A stretch of 64,000 nt of DNA. It comes from Fragilaria crotonensis. Its lineage: Eukaryota > Bacillariophyta > Fragilariophyceae > Fragilariales > Fragilariaceae. Under the pieces are notes generated by a model that made no database searches, was not told where the DNA came from, and saw only the letters and a program-made list of their open reading frames with translations. A program made the position numbers and the translations under genes. The first letter of the stretch is position 1, and each line of letters opens with the position of its first letter. The stretch lies in assembly GCA_022925895.1 (NCBI GenBank), contig JAKSYS010000191.1, positions 27,642-91,641 on the forward strand, in the 5' to 3' direction. Shown in pieces: positions 1 to 11,831 of the stretch.

Positions 1-2
1 AG

Positions 3-404
3 TTTAATTTGTCGCAAGACGCAGCAGCGTCACACTATGTCTTCAGATCCGCTCTAGCTTCGAAAGTGAGGCTAGTGCTAGCATCAGACACTTCACCTGA
101 CAACCAGGGGCATCTTGTGGACCAAATACAAGACTTTGCAGCTGGAAAACGAGGGATGTTGGCTAGAATACTGCAGGTCCGACCACAAGAATGCTGCTTC
201 GATCCCTTGGCTGCCTTTGCGACGATCCAAGTTGCTTCCGCAGGACGACACGAACAGATCCCAATGTCCGTCAACCCTAACACAGGTCTACTGACGTTCG
301 GAAATGGGCAACTCGTAGGCCTGGTCCAAGATTTACGTGTGGAGACTGGATTTTTGCCATGGCTCCAGAAGGCAATCGAACTTGACGATGCTAATGCCGT
401 GTGA
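3..404 (+). CDS. 3' end of an unrecognised protein-coding gene (partial)
   Basis: The frame is open from the left edge to a TGA at 402-404 (about 134 codons). The only start-like codon near the edge is a TTG, so the gene almost certainly begins outside the window. The protein has ordinary composition, is mostly hydrophilic, and shows no signal peptide, membrane segment or motif I can name. It ends in a short acidic tail (ELDDANAV). The stop lies about 520 bp before the BMT2 start on the same strand. It could be the last exon of a longer gene. Function unknown. Confidence 0.5.
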   Translation, partial: FNLSQDAAASHYVFRSALASKVRLVLASDTSPDNQGHLVDQIQDFAAGKRGMLARILQVRPQECCFDPLAAFATIQVASAGRHEQIPMSVNPNTGLLTFGNGQLVGLVQDLRVETGFLPWLQKAIELDDANAV

Positions 405-923
405 TTTCAGAATTTTCGTTTCATATTGTGCACAACATCGTTGTAAGGACCAGTAACAGTTTGTTATCAGATCGACAAGAATCCACATGTAGGCGCAATG
501 CACATTCCCTGTAGAGCCGGAGTAACATTACGAGATTGGTCCTGCATAGGCTAAGCTTATCCACACGCTAGACCTAAGATAAAGCGCGAGTAGGGGCGAC
601 AAAAATGTACTCGGCGGAGACTACCCAGAGTTTTGATGTCTCCACAGCGTATCGCGCACACCAGATCACAGCAACACGTCAACAGTCAACAATTGCCAAT
701 CAATGGATCATAATATACAGTTAGCAGTTGACGTGATTGTTCCGCATTTACAAGCTGACAATAATATGTGCTTTAAACTTTAAACCACCGGCCCTATTTA
801 GTGTTGCGTACCGAAGTTGCAATTCGACATCACGGTACCAGTACTGCGGTAGTGTATTACAAATTCACCTGTATTACAACAGCAGTCTGCAGCGAACGAG
901 ACACCGATTTTTTCAGTTTGACC
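405..923. other. Intergenic region upstream of BMT2
   Basis: No coding frame of note. It presumably carries the 3' UTR of the left-edge gene and the promoter of the BMT2-type gene. An in-frame upstream extension of BMT2 exists from about 801, but it starts without a convincing ATG and has non-conserved sequence, so I treat it as 5' UTR. I see no TATA-like element that I would defend. Confidence 0.4.
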
Positions 924-1826
924 ATGTCGACGAAGCGAAAGAAGAACAATAAGCGTCCACTACCATTGGCACCTCCTCCTGCGATGCGTTCTCGTAAGAA
1001 GGCTCGTGTCGTCACAAGTTTGTTTCACAAATACACCCGAGAATTGGATGAAGCCGTGCGAGAAAACAAGGTCGAAAAAGTGGGTGAGCTCGAAGGAAAG
1101 CTCAAGGAGCTCGGTGGGCGGGAGGCCTACCAACAAGCCAGTCAATTGAGTACATCCTTCTTCTCCACTAGTAAGTGGGTACTTGGACATCTGGCAAGAT
1201 CGGGATGGTTGTACGGGATCCATGAAGGCAAGAAAAGTCGAAGAGTCCTACAACTATTGGAAGTTGGCGCAATCAACACCGAACTCCTGGACGCTGCCAA
1301 GAAAACGAGATTGCTTGAGGATGGCACAGAAGTATCAAAGTACCGCTTATGTACACGAGCGATTGATTTAAGGGCATCACAAGATGGGATTGAGGAAGCT
1401 GATTTCCTTACTCTTCCATTGAATAACTATGACGTTGTCGTTTGCTCGATGGTCATCAACTGCGTACCGCGACCAGATCAGCGAGGGCTTATGTTGGCGA
1501 GACTCTATCACCAGCTTCTTCCAGGAGGGCTTTGCTTTTTGACTTTGCCCCGCCTTTGCTTGAACCAGTCGCCGCACATGTCTTTGGAGCGCTTCAAACA
1601 ATTGTTGACGGAAACAGGAGTTGGTTTTCAATTGGAAGAATTGAAGGAGTCCCCGAAAGTAGCTTTCTTCGTACTGAGACGTCCGATTCACGACGATGCA
1701 TCCTCAAATGACTTTGATTCGCAATGGGCGACTAGCAAAGTAATAAACAGAGGGAAGAAATTCCGCAACGCCTTCGATGTGACGTTGAAGGCAGACGAAG
1801 TAGATGGGAGTGGTTTGGCAATTTGA
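924..1826 (+). CDS. BMT2: BMT2/SAMTOR-type SAM-dependent methyltransferase (25S rRNA m1A)
   Basis: Single exon, 300 aa, with ATG at 924 in a good context (ACCATGTCG). The N-terminus is very basic (KRKKNNKR, RSRKKAR), fitting nucleolar localisation. Family blocks are seen in order: AYQQASQLSTSFFSTSKWV (~residues 70-90), the LLEVGAINTELL core replacing a canonical SAM loop, then AIDLRASQDGIEEADFLTLP and YDVVVCSMVINCVPRPDQRG. The last two are the most diagnostic of BMT2 (yeast 25S rRNA adenine-N1 methyltransferase) and of the animal SAM sensor SAMTOR. The length is close to yeast BMT2. The likely role is m1A methylation of large-subunit rRNA; a SAM-sensor role cannot be judged from sequence. The gene converges on CTF18 with only 18 bp between stop codons. 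Confidence 0.85.
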   Translation: MSTKRKKNNKRPLPLAPPPAMRSRKKARVVTSLFHKYTRELDEAVRENKVEKVGELEGKLKELGGREAYQQASQLSTSFFSTSKWVLGHLARSGWLYGIHEGKKSRRVLQLLEVGAINTELLDAAKKTRLLEDGTEVSKYRLCTRAIDLRASQDGIEEADFLTLPLNNYDVVVCSMVINCVPRPDQRGLMLARLYHQLLPGGLCFLTLPRLCLNQSPHMSLERFKQLLTETGVGFQLEELKESPKVAFFVLRRPIHDDASSNDFDSQWATSKVINRGKKFRNAFDVTLKADEVDGSGLAI

Positions 1827-1844
1827 TTCCTACTATCACTCGAG

Positions 1845-4686
1845 CTAAAGCAAGTCTTCCATGTGACACACTGTTCGAACGGCCTGTGTGAATCCCTTTT
1901 GGTATTTGAAGCGAACCACGTGTGTCAACGGAATTCCGCTTCCTGTGTGAGTCAGTTTTTCAGCGCGAACTCGATTATTAAAGCCAACGAGTGCCTTCTT
2001 TCGTGCGTTACGAGATGCCTTGGCTTTTTGGGCACCAATACCCAAAAAGTTTTTCAAAGCGGGTTCAACCTTAAGCTTTTTAAGCGGCGGGGCAGCGGCA
2101 AGATGTCCCTCGTCAGCTTTTCGTTGTGTTCCGAGGGAAGGTAGCTCCTGAGGATGAGTCTTTTTCGGTGTTTCAGATGTTCTGGAGTTCATGTCTCGGT
2201 CACGAATGATTTCTACTCGAGCCTTATGTGCCAATAACTCTCGTAACTGCGAAGGAAAATTTACGTGAGCGGTCGATAAAAAATTCTGGTCAGTAGCATG
2301 ATCCACTTACCACTGACGGTATTCGCTTTCGTCGATGTTGGATCGACGCCTTGTACCCTTTGAAATAAACCAACCGGTCAATCTCCGGTTCAAGTCTCAT
2401 TTCCACTGTAGGCGCTATTTCCCCCACATCAAAGGTGGTCGGCCGCCCGGCAGCCTGATACGTAAGCCCCAATGATCGAAGTGTTGAGACGTGAGCATTG
2501 AAGGCCGCGAGTTCCTTCTTGTTCAATATATCAATCGACGACACAGGTCGATGCAGCAGATCTGCAGCCGATAGCATCCATAAGGCGTATGGGACAGTCT
2601 CCGTGATTGCATTATTGTAGCTGGATTGCTGCAAACCCTCTACAAATTTTTGAAGAATTCCCATGTTAGACTCGTGCTGAAAGTGTGCATTTGATGATTC
2701 TTTGTTCGACAGAACTAACTCGGATCGAGTTTCGATGCGACATAACACATGAATTGCGCCGGCAGCGGCGGATGACAACGATGCCATGTCCACACCACCA
2801 GAGAGCCATTCATGAGCTAATAGGCATCGCTCCATGGTCGGGTCAACATAGGAAACTTGCAGGAGATTAGTGAAGAGGCATTCTAGAGTTTTGGAGTGGT
2901 CGCCGAACGATTCAACAACGGAGATAACCTTCTGAGTCGAGGATTCAGCACGCCTGTCACCTTGAGTTTTAGGCTTTTTGAAAACAGTGGCCACTGTGCT
3001 TGCTAAATCCGTCCTCGTGTCTTTGAGTCCATCTCCACCCAATGCGCCATTGAGAACTGACGAAATATCCACAACTTCACCTTTTTTCACAGCCTTCGAT
3101 GACCTTGCCTTGGCAGCCGAAAACTGTAGGGTAAACAAGCATGATCGTATGTCACCGCCTGTGCCAATGACAAGGTTGTTCAAAACTGACGACACATTTG
3201 ACGACAATCGCTCCTTTGCCAAGATAGCTCGCAAACGTGCTACCAAGCGTTGATCAGACGGCGGCTCGACATCAAAGTGCTGGCAGTATGGTAAAAGCGG
3301 TCTCAGTGTTGGAGCATACTTGTGATTGCAAATGAATATAATAGGACGGCGCAGGAAGGGTTGTTTCTGTTTAGCCCCCTTCTCAGGGATGTCAGCGCGA
3401 ATGATATTTACCAAGGCCGCAATCGCAGTCTTGGCATCAGCTCCGTCAACTTCGTCAAGAATGATGCAATTGGGCTTCCCACCCAGCTGCAAGTCCTTCG
3501 TCAAGGTGGAGGACTCCATCGCGCGAATAACCTTTTCCTGCAGGACGGCTGCTGACCTATCGTCAGAAGCGTTAACTTCTAGGGGCTGGTAACCAGCATG
3601 GCGAGCAACAATATGCGCCAATGTAGTCTTTCCCACACCAGGAGGTCCAGAGAGGAGTAAGACACGGTGCGATTCCAGTGGACGAGTATCACGAGAGTTA
3701 CTCGGTCGCTCCTCATGTTCTTTGGAAAGAAAACGAGATTTTGGTGCATCTTTCTGAAACACGTACGGATCCCAAGCTCGTAATGCCCTCAAGACGTTTC
3801 GATTCGTCTGTTCATCCGACAAGAGATGCGAAAACGCACTAGGAGCATGTTTGTCAACCCACAATTGAGTATCGCCTGATGACTGGGGTTCGAGTCGATC
3901 AGTGCACCTCACGTGCTTCTGTTTCCTCGCGATCGTGTTAGATCTTGCAATCAAGGTAGCCATGCTCACCCCCAACAAATGGTGTGATCCTTTCCTATTA
4001 TTTGCTGGAGTGGCCGAGCCCTGCTGTGGTTGAGTCATCACAGGATTCGACGCAACGTGAACTCTGGTTCCGGCCGACATTGTCATTGAAACGCTGGCTT
4101 GCCCCTCTGTCGGAAACTTTGTGAGCACTTCACGATACTTATTTGAGTTGATATCAATGCGCACTGGTTCCAAGTGTCGCCAAACGTTGCTGGAAAGAAG
4201 TGGGCCTGACACCATCGATGGATCCCCTCTCTTATGCGAGTTCCCGGCAACTTTGGTGGTTCGATTCCACTCTCGAACTTCAAAGGATTCTTCGTTGCGC
4301 GTTTGTCTCCATTCACTGGTGGCGCTATACCTGTATTGCAAAGTGAGATGGGTACGCCAGGTCGGTACGTGGTCGACAGTTCACTCCGGGCCTTACCGTT
4401 CGAAGGAATACAGGTCGCCATCACGTCGACGTGATGGTACGTTCTGAACATTGATTTCGGTAGGAGGAGGATCATTCTGCGGGACCTTGCTGATTGAAGT
4501 ATCGCGAGGTACGATAGCTTTCGGTGCGCTGGGGCTGCTGGCATCTGCGGGAGAGGCATGTTGCACTGGTTGAACAACCTCCTGCTCCATGATGTAATCA
4601 TCTGGAATATCTTCCTGAGGAGGAGGCTCAAAATCGTCATCTTCCATGTAGTCATTTATCAAGTTGTCATCGTCAAAGTAGTCCAT
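1845..4686 (-). CDS. CTF18: CTF18, AAA+ subunit of the alternative clamp loader Ctf18-RFC
   Basis: Three exons on the minus strand: 4686-4397, 4330-2311 and 2246-1845. Introns are 66 and 64 bp (donors GTAAGG and GTAAGT, acceptors ATACAG and TTCGCAG). Phases close to 903 aa. The N-terminus is acidic and proline-rich, starting MDYFDDDNL. The AAA+ core has Walker A GPPGVGKTT (~residue 325), the NASDDRSA box typical of clamp loaders, and Walker B LDEVDGAD (~386). The C-terminus ends VVRFKYQKGFTQAVRTV then MEDLL, matching the conserved Ctf18 tail that contacts Dcc1/Ctf8. The protein loads or unloads PCNA and supports sister-chromatid cohesion and the replication checkpoint in the nucleus. The start at 4686 is the first ATG of the acidic exon and lies divergent from the cytidylyltransferase gene. 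Confidence 0.9.
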
Positions 4687-5074
4687 GCTTAATGTTGGAT
4701 AGGCGGCCTTATGGCTTCAATCGACACCTGAATGTTATGGACGGATGTGAAAACACGATGATGTGATCGATCATTGAGATCCGATCATTTTTGGAGGGAA
4801 GCTAAATAATTCGAATTTTGGCCCAGTGTTTCTATGTTTGGGATAGGGTTCCTTAATCATCCGTCCGTCACCACGTTACAACGACTTGGAGGAGAGAAAA
4901 TACATCATCTTATCATACACACGGTTATCTTCGGACCATGTTCCAAGCTTTCTGAAGGAGCGCTTCCTCTTCCAGTTGCAAGGCCCTCTGTCCCTCGTAA
5001 CGCGAGCTGTCTGTGAACACAGAAGAAAGAAAATCTTCACTCGACCCCAGTCAAAATCATAGAAACACTAAAAA
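4687..5074. promoter_or_regulatory. Divergent intergenic region between CTF18 and PCYT2
   Basis: A 388-bp stretch between two outward-facing ATGs, so it should contain both promoters and 5' UTRs. Just upstream of 4687 there are short inverted motifs around 4757-4790 (GATGTGATCGATCATTGAGATCCGATCATT), but no recognised element. The function is inferred from position only. Confidence 0.4.
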
Positions 5075-6279
5075 ATGTCAGATTCCTCCTCGGCACTCGT
5101 TCAAGGCCAAAGCAATGGCCCGAAACAAGTTCGAATATTCATGGACGGGGCTTTTGATATGATGCACTTTGGTCATATGAATGCGTTTCGTCTCGGTCGA
5201 GAACTCGGAACGCACTTGATTGTTGGCATTAATTCGGATGAATCCATAACGGAATGCAAGGGCCCGCCACTCATGAACGATAACGAACGGCGTACCATGG
5301 TAGAGTCCTGCAAGTTTGTTGACCAAGTACTTCCAGATTGTCCGTACATTATGAACAAGGAATATTTGGATTTCATTATAAGTGAATATAAGGTGGATTA
5401 TGTGATTCATGGAGATGATCCTTGTATCGTCGATGGCAAGGACGTCTATGCCACTGCCAAAGAAGCCGGCCGGTACCACAGCATTCCCAGAACGGAAGGC
5501 ATTTCAACGACCGATATTGTTGGACGCGTCTTGTCCATGTCACAGAATAAGCTAATTCGTGGATCTGAGACTGAATCGCCATCGCACGACACGGCGATAC
5601 TGGGACAAACCTCGCGCTTTTTGACGACCACCAACCTGTTGAGTTTATTCAGTGCCGGAAACGAGGCGCCGAAACCTGGCATGCAAGTTGTGTACATTGA
5701 TGGTGATTTTGACATGTTTCATTGCGCTCATGTGGCGATGCTGCAAGCGGCTAGAGAGGTGAGTTCAGGAACCAATCGTCTTTCAACTGGTGAAATGAGT
5801 CCGTTAGGGCTGAGTACCTAACGATCTCGTTCACTCACATGTCCCAACACCCGCATCAGGCAGGGGATTATTTGCTAGTCGGTATTCACGGTGATGCTGT
5901 TGTGAATCGAGTCAAGGGTGGCAACCTTCCATTGCAGAATTTGAACGAACGAGTCTTGAGTGTGTTGGGGTGCCGATTCGTCGATAATGTCCTCATGGAT
6001 GCTCCGTACGATGTTGGTACTGCGATGCTGGACACTCTCAAAATCACGAAAGTGATAGCTAGTGCTGGTGAAGAAACATCGGCGAGGTTCAATTGTGCTC
6101 GACAAGCAGGAATCTTAGAGGTGATCCAAAATTCAAGCAGCTTTTGCATTAATGACGTTTTGCAACGGATTCTCGACGATGAGGCTGCTTATCACGCGAA
6201 GTTCGAGCGCAAGATGTTGGCAGAGGAAGACTTCCTCAGCAGCAAGTATGGAAGAAATGGTGGCCAGAATCCCCCATGA
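5075..6279 (+). CDS. PCYT2: Ethanolamine-phosphate cytidylyltransferase
   Basis: Two exons, 5075-5758 and 5860-6279, with a 101-bp intron (donor GTGAGT, acceptor CATCAG), giving 367 aa. It catalyses CTP + phosphoethanolamine to CDP-ethanolamine, the rate-setting Kennedy-pathway step for phosphatidylethanolamine. It has the tandem cytidylyltransferase architecture of the family. The first domain has MDGAFDMMHFGHMNAFR with the catalytic HxGH and a perfect RTEGISTTDIVGRVL signature (~residues 142-156). The second has YIDGDFDMFHCAHVAMLQ, where HxGH is altered to HCAH, and no RTEGIS block, as expected for the degenerate C-terminal half. There is no membrane segment. The start is an ATG preceded by an A run. 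The intron interrupts the second domain just after the HCAH helix (AARE / AGDYLLVGIHGD). Confidence 0.93.
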
Positions 6280-6336
6280 TTTATACATAGCGCATTAACT
6301 ACAAATGGATGTTAAACTTCCCCTAGAAAGTCCAAC

Positions 6337-8454
6337 TTACGGCTTGCTCTTGTGGTCGCCTCCCTTCGAATGAGGCACCGAGAAGGGCTCAATCTGATGC
6401 TGTCCTCCGTGATGCAGCGCATCCATTCGTGTCGTGTGCGCCGCCACATTTCGACTCGTAAACTCGCTCACTCTGACCTTGTGGCGCTTCCGAGGTGGAG
6501 CGCGGGGTCGTTCCATAGTTGCATCGGACTCCTCACTGGAGGATGGATCCTTGCCTCCTAGCTCAGATTGCGAATCTTCTGGTGAGCTGTCGGCGGGTTG
6601 GGATGTTCTCCCTGACGAGGAATCGTGCGAATCGCCCATTATTGCCGTGGCCGCAACTTTATTAGACCAAGCAAGCTCGCGAGCAGCCATTTCACGTTCG
6701 TCCTTATCCTTGAGACTCTTCGCCTCAAGAAACCCTTTATGGAGAGAATTGAGGAATCCTATGAGCATCGACCCGGCATCAACCTCGTCCTTAGTTCTCG
6801 AAGTACTCGTCTCCTGTGAATCAGGATTGCGCTGTGCGACTGGTGCAACCACTTGGGCAGAAGGCTCCACTTGCACTGGACGTGGCTGAATGGGAACAGC
6901 GGCTGGCTTCGCCACAATGGGTGGAGGATGCGTAGGGTGTGGAGACGGCTGCAAGAATGATTGCGTGGGGATGGGGAGAGGTATTGGTGGGGGAAGGGCC
7001 ATTGTGAAAGGAACTGGGGTGAGGTGTTGCGCCGGCACTGGTGCCGCGAAGACTATAGGCGCAGGTGCGGGGGTTAGCGATGACTGAATGTAGTGCTGCA
7101 TGGGTGCTACTTGTTGCGGAACCGATTGGCCATACGTTTGAAGTTGGGTTTCGTATGCTTGTTGGAGCTGTCGCTGATGTTGCTGCAGATTCGCGGCCGC
7201 TAACTGCGACAAGGCGGGGGTCAATGAAGCGGCCGCCTGAGCCCATGCCATATGGATTGCGTCGTTGGTAGCTGTCTGTATTGAGGACAGCGACGTCGGT
7301 TGGGAATGACTAATATGAGACGAGGGAGTTAGTTGATGACCTATTCTGAGTGCGCATCTGAGCACGTTTCCAAGAACAACTTACGGAGCAGCTGGTTGGG
7401 GGGCAGCAGTAACAAAGGACCATGGAGCGGGAGCACCAACTTGATATTGAGGGTGTGGTGGGACGAAGTGACCCGTGCCTGGGGCTTGCACTCCCATTTG
7501 CGAAGCTAGAGTCTGAAGCCAGGATGCCGCGACCGCAGCTGGTGCAGGATGACCTGCAGCAGCAGCATACCTTATAGGAGGTGGGTTCGGGTTCATCGGC
7601 ATCACTGGCGGAGGAAGCGGCACGCCGCTTTGTCCGTGATGTATCCGCAAACGGAATCGATGTTCGAGTTGAGCCAGTTCAACTTTGGCCATTTCAATGT
7701 CACCAACAGTTGCTTTTGTTTGATCACACAGGTGGAACACTCTCTTTCCGAGACAAGAGGCACCTGCAAACTTTTTGGTGATGCGCATCGGGTCGCAAGC
7801 GAGCTTCTCTGCCAAGTATGATCGAAGCGTTGTGCCCTCGGGCAGGGTTAACAGCCCAGTACTAAAATGATGAATTATTCGCGATGTGTACTCTTCCTCC
7901 TCCACCTGAAAGAGTTGAGCTGAGTACTTCTCGGACGCGAGGGCATGATTTATGTAGCAGGACAGCATTTATTAACGTACCGTCCACTTTCCCTTACGAA
8001 GAGTTGATCGATCGATCTTTCCTGCCTTCCTCTTCTTTCCCCTTTTCTTCTTATCACCTTCAGCAGCGTCCACGACCCCATCGGATTCATCTGTTGATTC
8101 TTCATCATCCAAAGCCCCGGATGATTCCGTATTTTCAATTGATTCTGCTGTCGTTTCTAACGAGACTTGATGTATCATGCGTTTTGAATCATTGAGATTT
8201 GCCGAATTGTCTGCGGCCTGGGACGTGTTTTTCGGTATGAGTGTAAAAGGTTGCAAAGATATAGACTCACGGATCTTCTCCTCGCTTATTCTTACATCGT
8301 CATGCGTATGAATGAAATGAGGAAGGACTTTGGGCCGAATTGAAGCTTGATCTTGGAGTCCGTTGTCTTTCCCCTGTTTCCCTGAAGCAATAGGTTGGAT
8401 CTGTTGCTCTCCCGCCTGCGCACCTGGCTCGTCCTGTCCAACAGATGAAGTCAT
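6337..8454 (-). CDS. Unknown nuclear-type protein with a conserved diatom-like domain and Pro/Gln-rich tail
   Basis: Three exons by splice logic: 8454-7981, 7905-7385 and 7309-6337. Introns are both 75 bp (GTACGT..TTTCAG and GTAAGT..ATATTAG). The predicted product is 655 aa. Residues ~1-150 are low-complexity and acidic, then a basic KKKRGKKRKAGK stretch follows. A compact block at ~155-215 (KGKWTVEEEEYTSRIIHHF, then LRSYLAEKLACDPMRITKKF) resembles a domain I recall from many uncharacterised diatom proteins; the W-EEE-Y start is reminiscent of Myb/SANT helices, but that is inference. The remainder is rich in Pro, Gln and Ala, then acidic/basic. The stop TAAGT overlaps a good donor consensus, so a further 3' exon is possible. 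No function is assigned. It converges on PCYT2 with a 57-bp gap. Confidence 0.7.
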
Positions 8455-9416
8455 CGTCCTTATGTCTTAGTTGCTATGGATGGCTGAACAACTTGGTGTC
8501 AATCCTTGTGTCGTCGCTGTGTTGTTGGAGAGTTGCAAGGTGCAACGTGAATGCTCGAAAATTGTACCCCCAGCACAACTCTCGTATGTTAGTTGCACTT
8601 CGATGAGTACAGTTGATGTCCCGAAAGCAGGAGTAGCAGATGGGGCAATTAGAGCAATGACGCATTTAGCACTCACTTCAATCTTTCATTGGTAAATGGC
8701 TAATGACGTATTTTTCCGATTGTGATGATCATCGCACCCCTGCACCCCAAAATCTCCGTGTCAACAACGAAAGGTGATGCGGCGCGAAAAAAATACCAAC
8801 GATGTGTGCTACGTGTTATGAGATTAAATGGGAGTAAATGGGGCTGCCTTTACGTCACACAGATGCAAGCTGCAACAGTACATAGATCAATTTCTTTCTA
8901 CACCGACAGTGACGAACTTACGTTCAGCCCTGACGAAGCGAACCCTATGGGTTTCGTCAGTTTCATGTCATTCGAGGCAGAGTTAGCTAAATTTTTGGAA
9001 AGGTTGCAGTGCCTCACTCGACATCGTTCTCATTTCTCATTGGACAACCAGAGGGAGCATGGAGGCGTGGTGGGAATCCCATCACACAGCCCAAGCATAC
9101 GCAGATGCCCTTTTGAGCCAGCTTGCTGGCAATTTCGAGGCTGGAAGGACAGGAATTTCCACCCGTTTCACATTTTAGGTTTATGCTAACAAAAATAGTC
9201 TACCTCACTCCACGTGTACACGGATTGTTATGGCTGAATGGACAATCGTATGCGTATGACATTCACCAGTAGACAGTAGACAGGCACACCATCACTCCAT
9301 CAGCAGTATGACTATGTACTGGAGCAATCCGAGGGTATAGTACCTGGTACCTTGTACGGAGTACAGCAATACAGCAATAGCCTGTTCGCGAAGTAAAATC
9401 GTGTCTGCTTCAGTCA

Positions 9417-9458
9417 CCTTCAATAGATGCATTGAGCACCTGATGCATCTATTGAAGG
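9417..9458. repeat. Perfect 16-bp inverted repeat (hairpin)
   Basis: The arms CCTTCAATAGATGCAT and ATGCATCTATTGAAGG are exact reverse complements, separated by a 10-base loop. It is A+T-rich and not followed by a T run. It immediately precedes the dispersed repeat at 9464 and may be the end of a small mobile element. Confidence 0.8.
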
Positions 9459-9463
9459 ACACA

Positions 9464-9570
9464 TGAATAAATAACACTCCAGACTTTGGAGTCGGGTGTA
9501 CCATGCCTTGTGTTGAATAACCGGCAGAAACAAAAATGAAAACATTTTGTCGGTTTGGTTTCATCCTTGC
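9464..9570 (+). repeat. Dispersed ~100-bp repeat, copy 1
   Basis: It aligns by eye with 16104-16202 over about 100 bases, including the shared blocks CCATGCCTT, TGTTGAA, CCG(G/A)CAGAAA and the identical 20-base end ACATTTTGTCGGTTTGGTTT. Both copies are in the same orientation, 6.6 kb apart. Likely a remnant of one repeat family; no coding potential. Confidence 0.7.
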
Positions 9571-11831
9571 CTCGTGCTTGTGTAGTACCGGCGGTACTGC
9601 AAATACTGCTTGCTTCGATTTCCTTCCTTCTTCTTGTCATCTCTCAATGAAGATCATGTTACCTGGTACTCATCGTCTTCGAACACATAAAGGAAAGTCT
9701 TCATTGTGACTATAATTACTACTAAATTTATGTACATCCTCCTTCTAGTATTGTCCTTGGCATATCTTATTTCTAGTAGCTCCTTCTCTTGCTTCCTTTC
9801 TGACTGCTAGTACCAGCAGTGTCTTTTGCCTCAATGTTCGTCACCTTCATCTAGTTATCCATTTACGTTTTTGATTCCTTTTGCCTTGCTTCTCAGGCAG
9901 ACCCTGGTGGTGAACAACATTTTTTGTTGTTTGTTGCCAGTGGCGGCGACGGCATTACTAGGCTTCCATCTTGGGGCTCTATACCCTATATGCATTAAAC
10001 GGGTCATCCTAGTCATTTCATACAGTACTGGTACACGGTAACCAAGGAATTTTTGTACAGTACATGGTTTAATGCAAACAAGCTGAGTTTAATGCATGTT
10101 GGGTGTTTTGGTCTGCTGCACTTGCATATGTGGTGGTGTCGTAGCTATTTGCTGGTTGTGGCCTCAACATCAAGGCTGCTTGTGGCAAAGTCAAACCATC
10201 ATTTCCTAGGTGATGAAGTGTTGTTGTTCTGACTCTGTTAAATTTTTTGGTGTTGAATGTGCTCTGGAGGTGGAATAATCTTCATATTTGTCACTTGAAG
10301 TGCTTGGGTCATCGTTACCAGCAGCAGTGTTTTGCCCATTTGTACTTTGGGATGTTCTGCCTCGCTTTCATCTTCCACTATGGCAGCCATATGTTGGAAA
10401 CATTTTCCTGCCTCTCTTGGTAGGACTTCCACTGGTTGTAATGGAGTACACCTAATAGACACCTGAGCCAATTCACTGTCTTTCTTCGTATCAGCCTTAT
10501 TCAGTGTTCTGAATTTGAACCTTTTGCAGCCTAGTAACAATACTAACACCATCATCCAACACAGAGCCACACATGCATGACATGATGCTAATCACATGAT
10601 CTAACATTGTTACAGGCTTCAATACCTACTAGCTAACATGTGAACAGTTATCCCATTGGGGTGAAGGATTGGCATGCTGTTGAAATGAGATTCTTGGGCA
10701 CCAGATTGCAGCACCAGTCCGGAGTACTGATAGCCGCTGTGGTACAACCATTAAGCAATGAGCACGGAAATTGACTCCTCTCGAAGATTTTCTTAAAGTC
10801 CGAATCTTTTCAGTTCACGATGTACACCATACTAAGGTCCTTCTGTCTTTTGGAACTTAACTAAAGCTGAGCAAACTTGTTCCTGCTATGGTTTATGGTA
10901 AAGTAGCTGTGATCAGCCATCATGGCAGTCTGAAAGATCTTGTGAAGAATTTGCTTCTCCCAAAGATTTTGCATACCAGTATTAGGTACTAGCTAGAAGG
11001 TTGCTTCGGCCCATGCGCATTCAACCATTAGTAAGTTTGAGGCTGCTGCATTTGTGCTTTGTCAGCCATGCTCCTGATTGGCACGATGTGAGATTTTTGC
11101 CATGACGTTGATCCATCAAAGCCAGCAAGGTTGATTTATCATAAGCAATCATTGTTTACTACTGTAAAAGCAAAATTTTCCAGTAAGCAAATTTGATTTT
11201 TAAATACAATTGTTCATTGCTGAATGCAAATTTCATCAGGCGTTCAACAACAAGTGTGATTATCTATACCAGAAATGTTTCTCTTCTAAAGCAAATTTGT
11301 TTCTCCAGATGCAAATTTACTTCTCCATTTTTGCTTGAAATGGACTTGATTTTTGTACTATGCAACTTTTGTTCCATCAGCAATTTTTCAGGCGTCAGAT
11401 AATAACGCGGGAAGATGCTGCTTTTTAGCGCCAGCCACCAGAGTGGTTTCCCTTCCGCGGCCCGCGGCAGGCACTTTTTTTCCTGAACGACAGCAAGTAG
11501 TGTACTCCGAAGTACTTGTACCGGAGACCGGAGTACGTACTGTAACAGGTGTACATACTGTACTCCGTATGGGAATACGAAGTACTCCGTTCATGGCATG
11601 TACTGTAGCATGTCATACCAGTACACAGTTGTATGGTCACTGGATGAGTACTTGCACCGGGTACTACACGACCACGTGAACTACCGTTTGAAGAACGACG
11701 AGTGGTACTGTACTTCGCCGTCGGGACTCCGAAAATTTGGATATTCCCGCACTCCGCAAACAAGTACAGTATGATTTCCTTCTCGCTCCACAGTTCTATA
11801 ACGAGCGCTCGTCACTTTGTTCGTCACCAGA

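Larger units (their letters stand above)
8455..11831. other. Long gene-poor intergenic stretch
   Basis: About 3.4 kb with no gene I can support. It contains a perfect 16-bp hairpin (9417-9458), one copy of a ~100-bp dispersed repeat (9464-9570) and, from about 11500, a stretch dense in GTAC-containing palindromes. Between 10080 and 11180 the sequence reads like decayed transposon or gene sequence with many stops; no domain was recognised. The last few hundred bases should include the promoter of the secreted phosphoesterase. Confidence 0.5.

Noticed and set aside
2286-2310. A 25-bp intron between CTF18 exons 2 and 3
   Set aside because: GTAAGT..GACCAG would keep the frame, but it is far shorter than any other intron here. 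The TTTTCCTTCGCAG acceptor 39 bases further gives a normal 64-bp intron and removes non-conserved residues.
7310-7384. Earlier acceptor (AGAATAG) for intron 2 of the gene at 6337-8454
   Set aside because: It leads to a stop after ten codons. The ATATTAG acceptor with a CTAAC branch motif gives a continuous frame and the same 75-bp length as intron 1.
8722-9189. 155-codon plus-strand ORF
   Set aside because: No recognisable motif or splice partner, and composition like the surrounding intergenic DNA; most likely chance.
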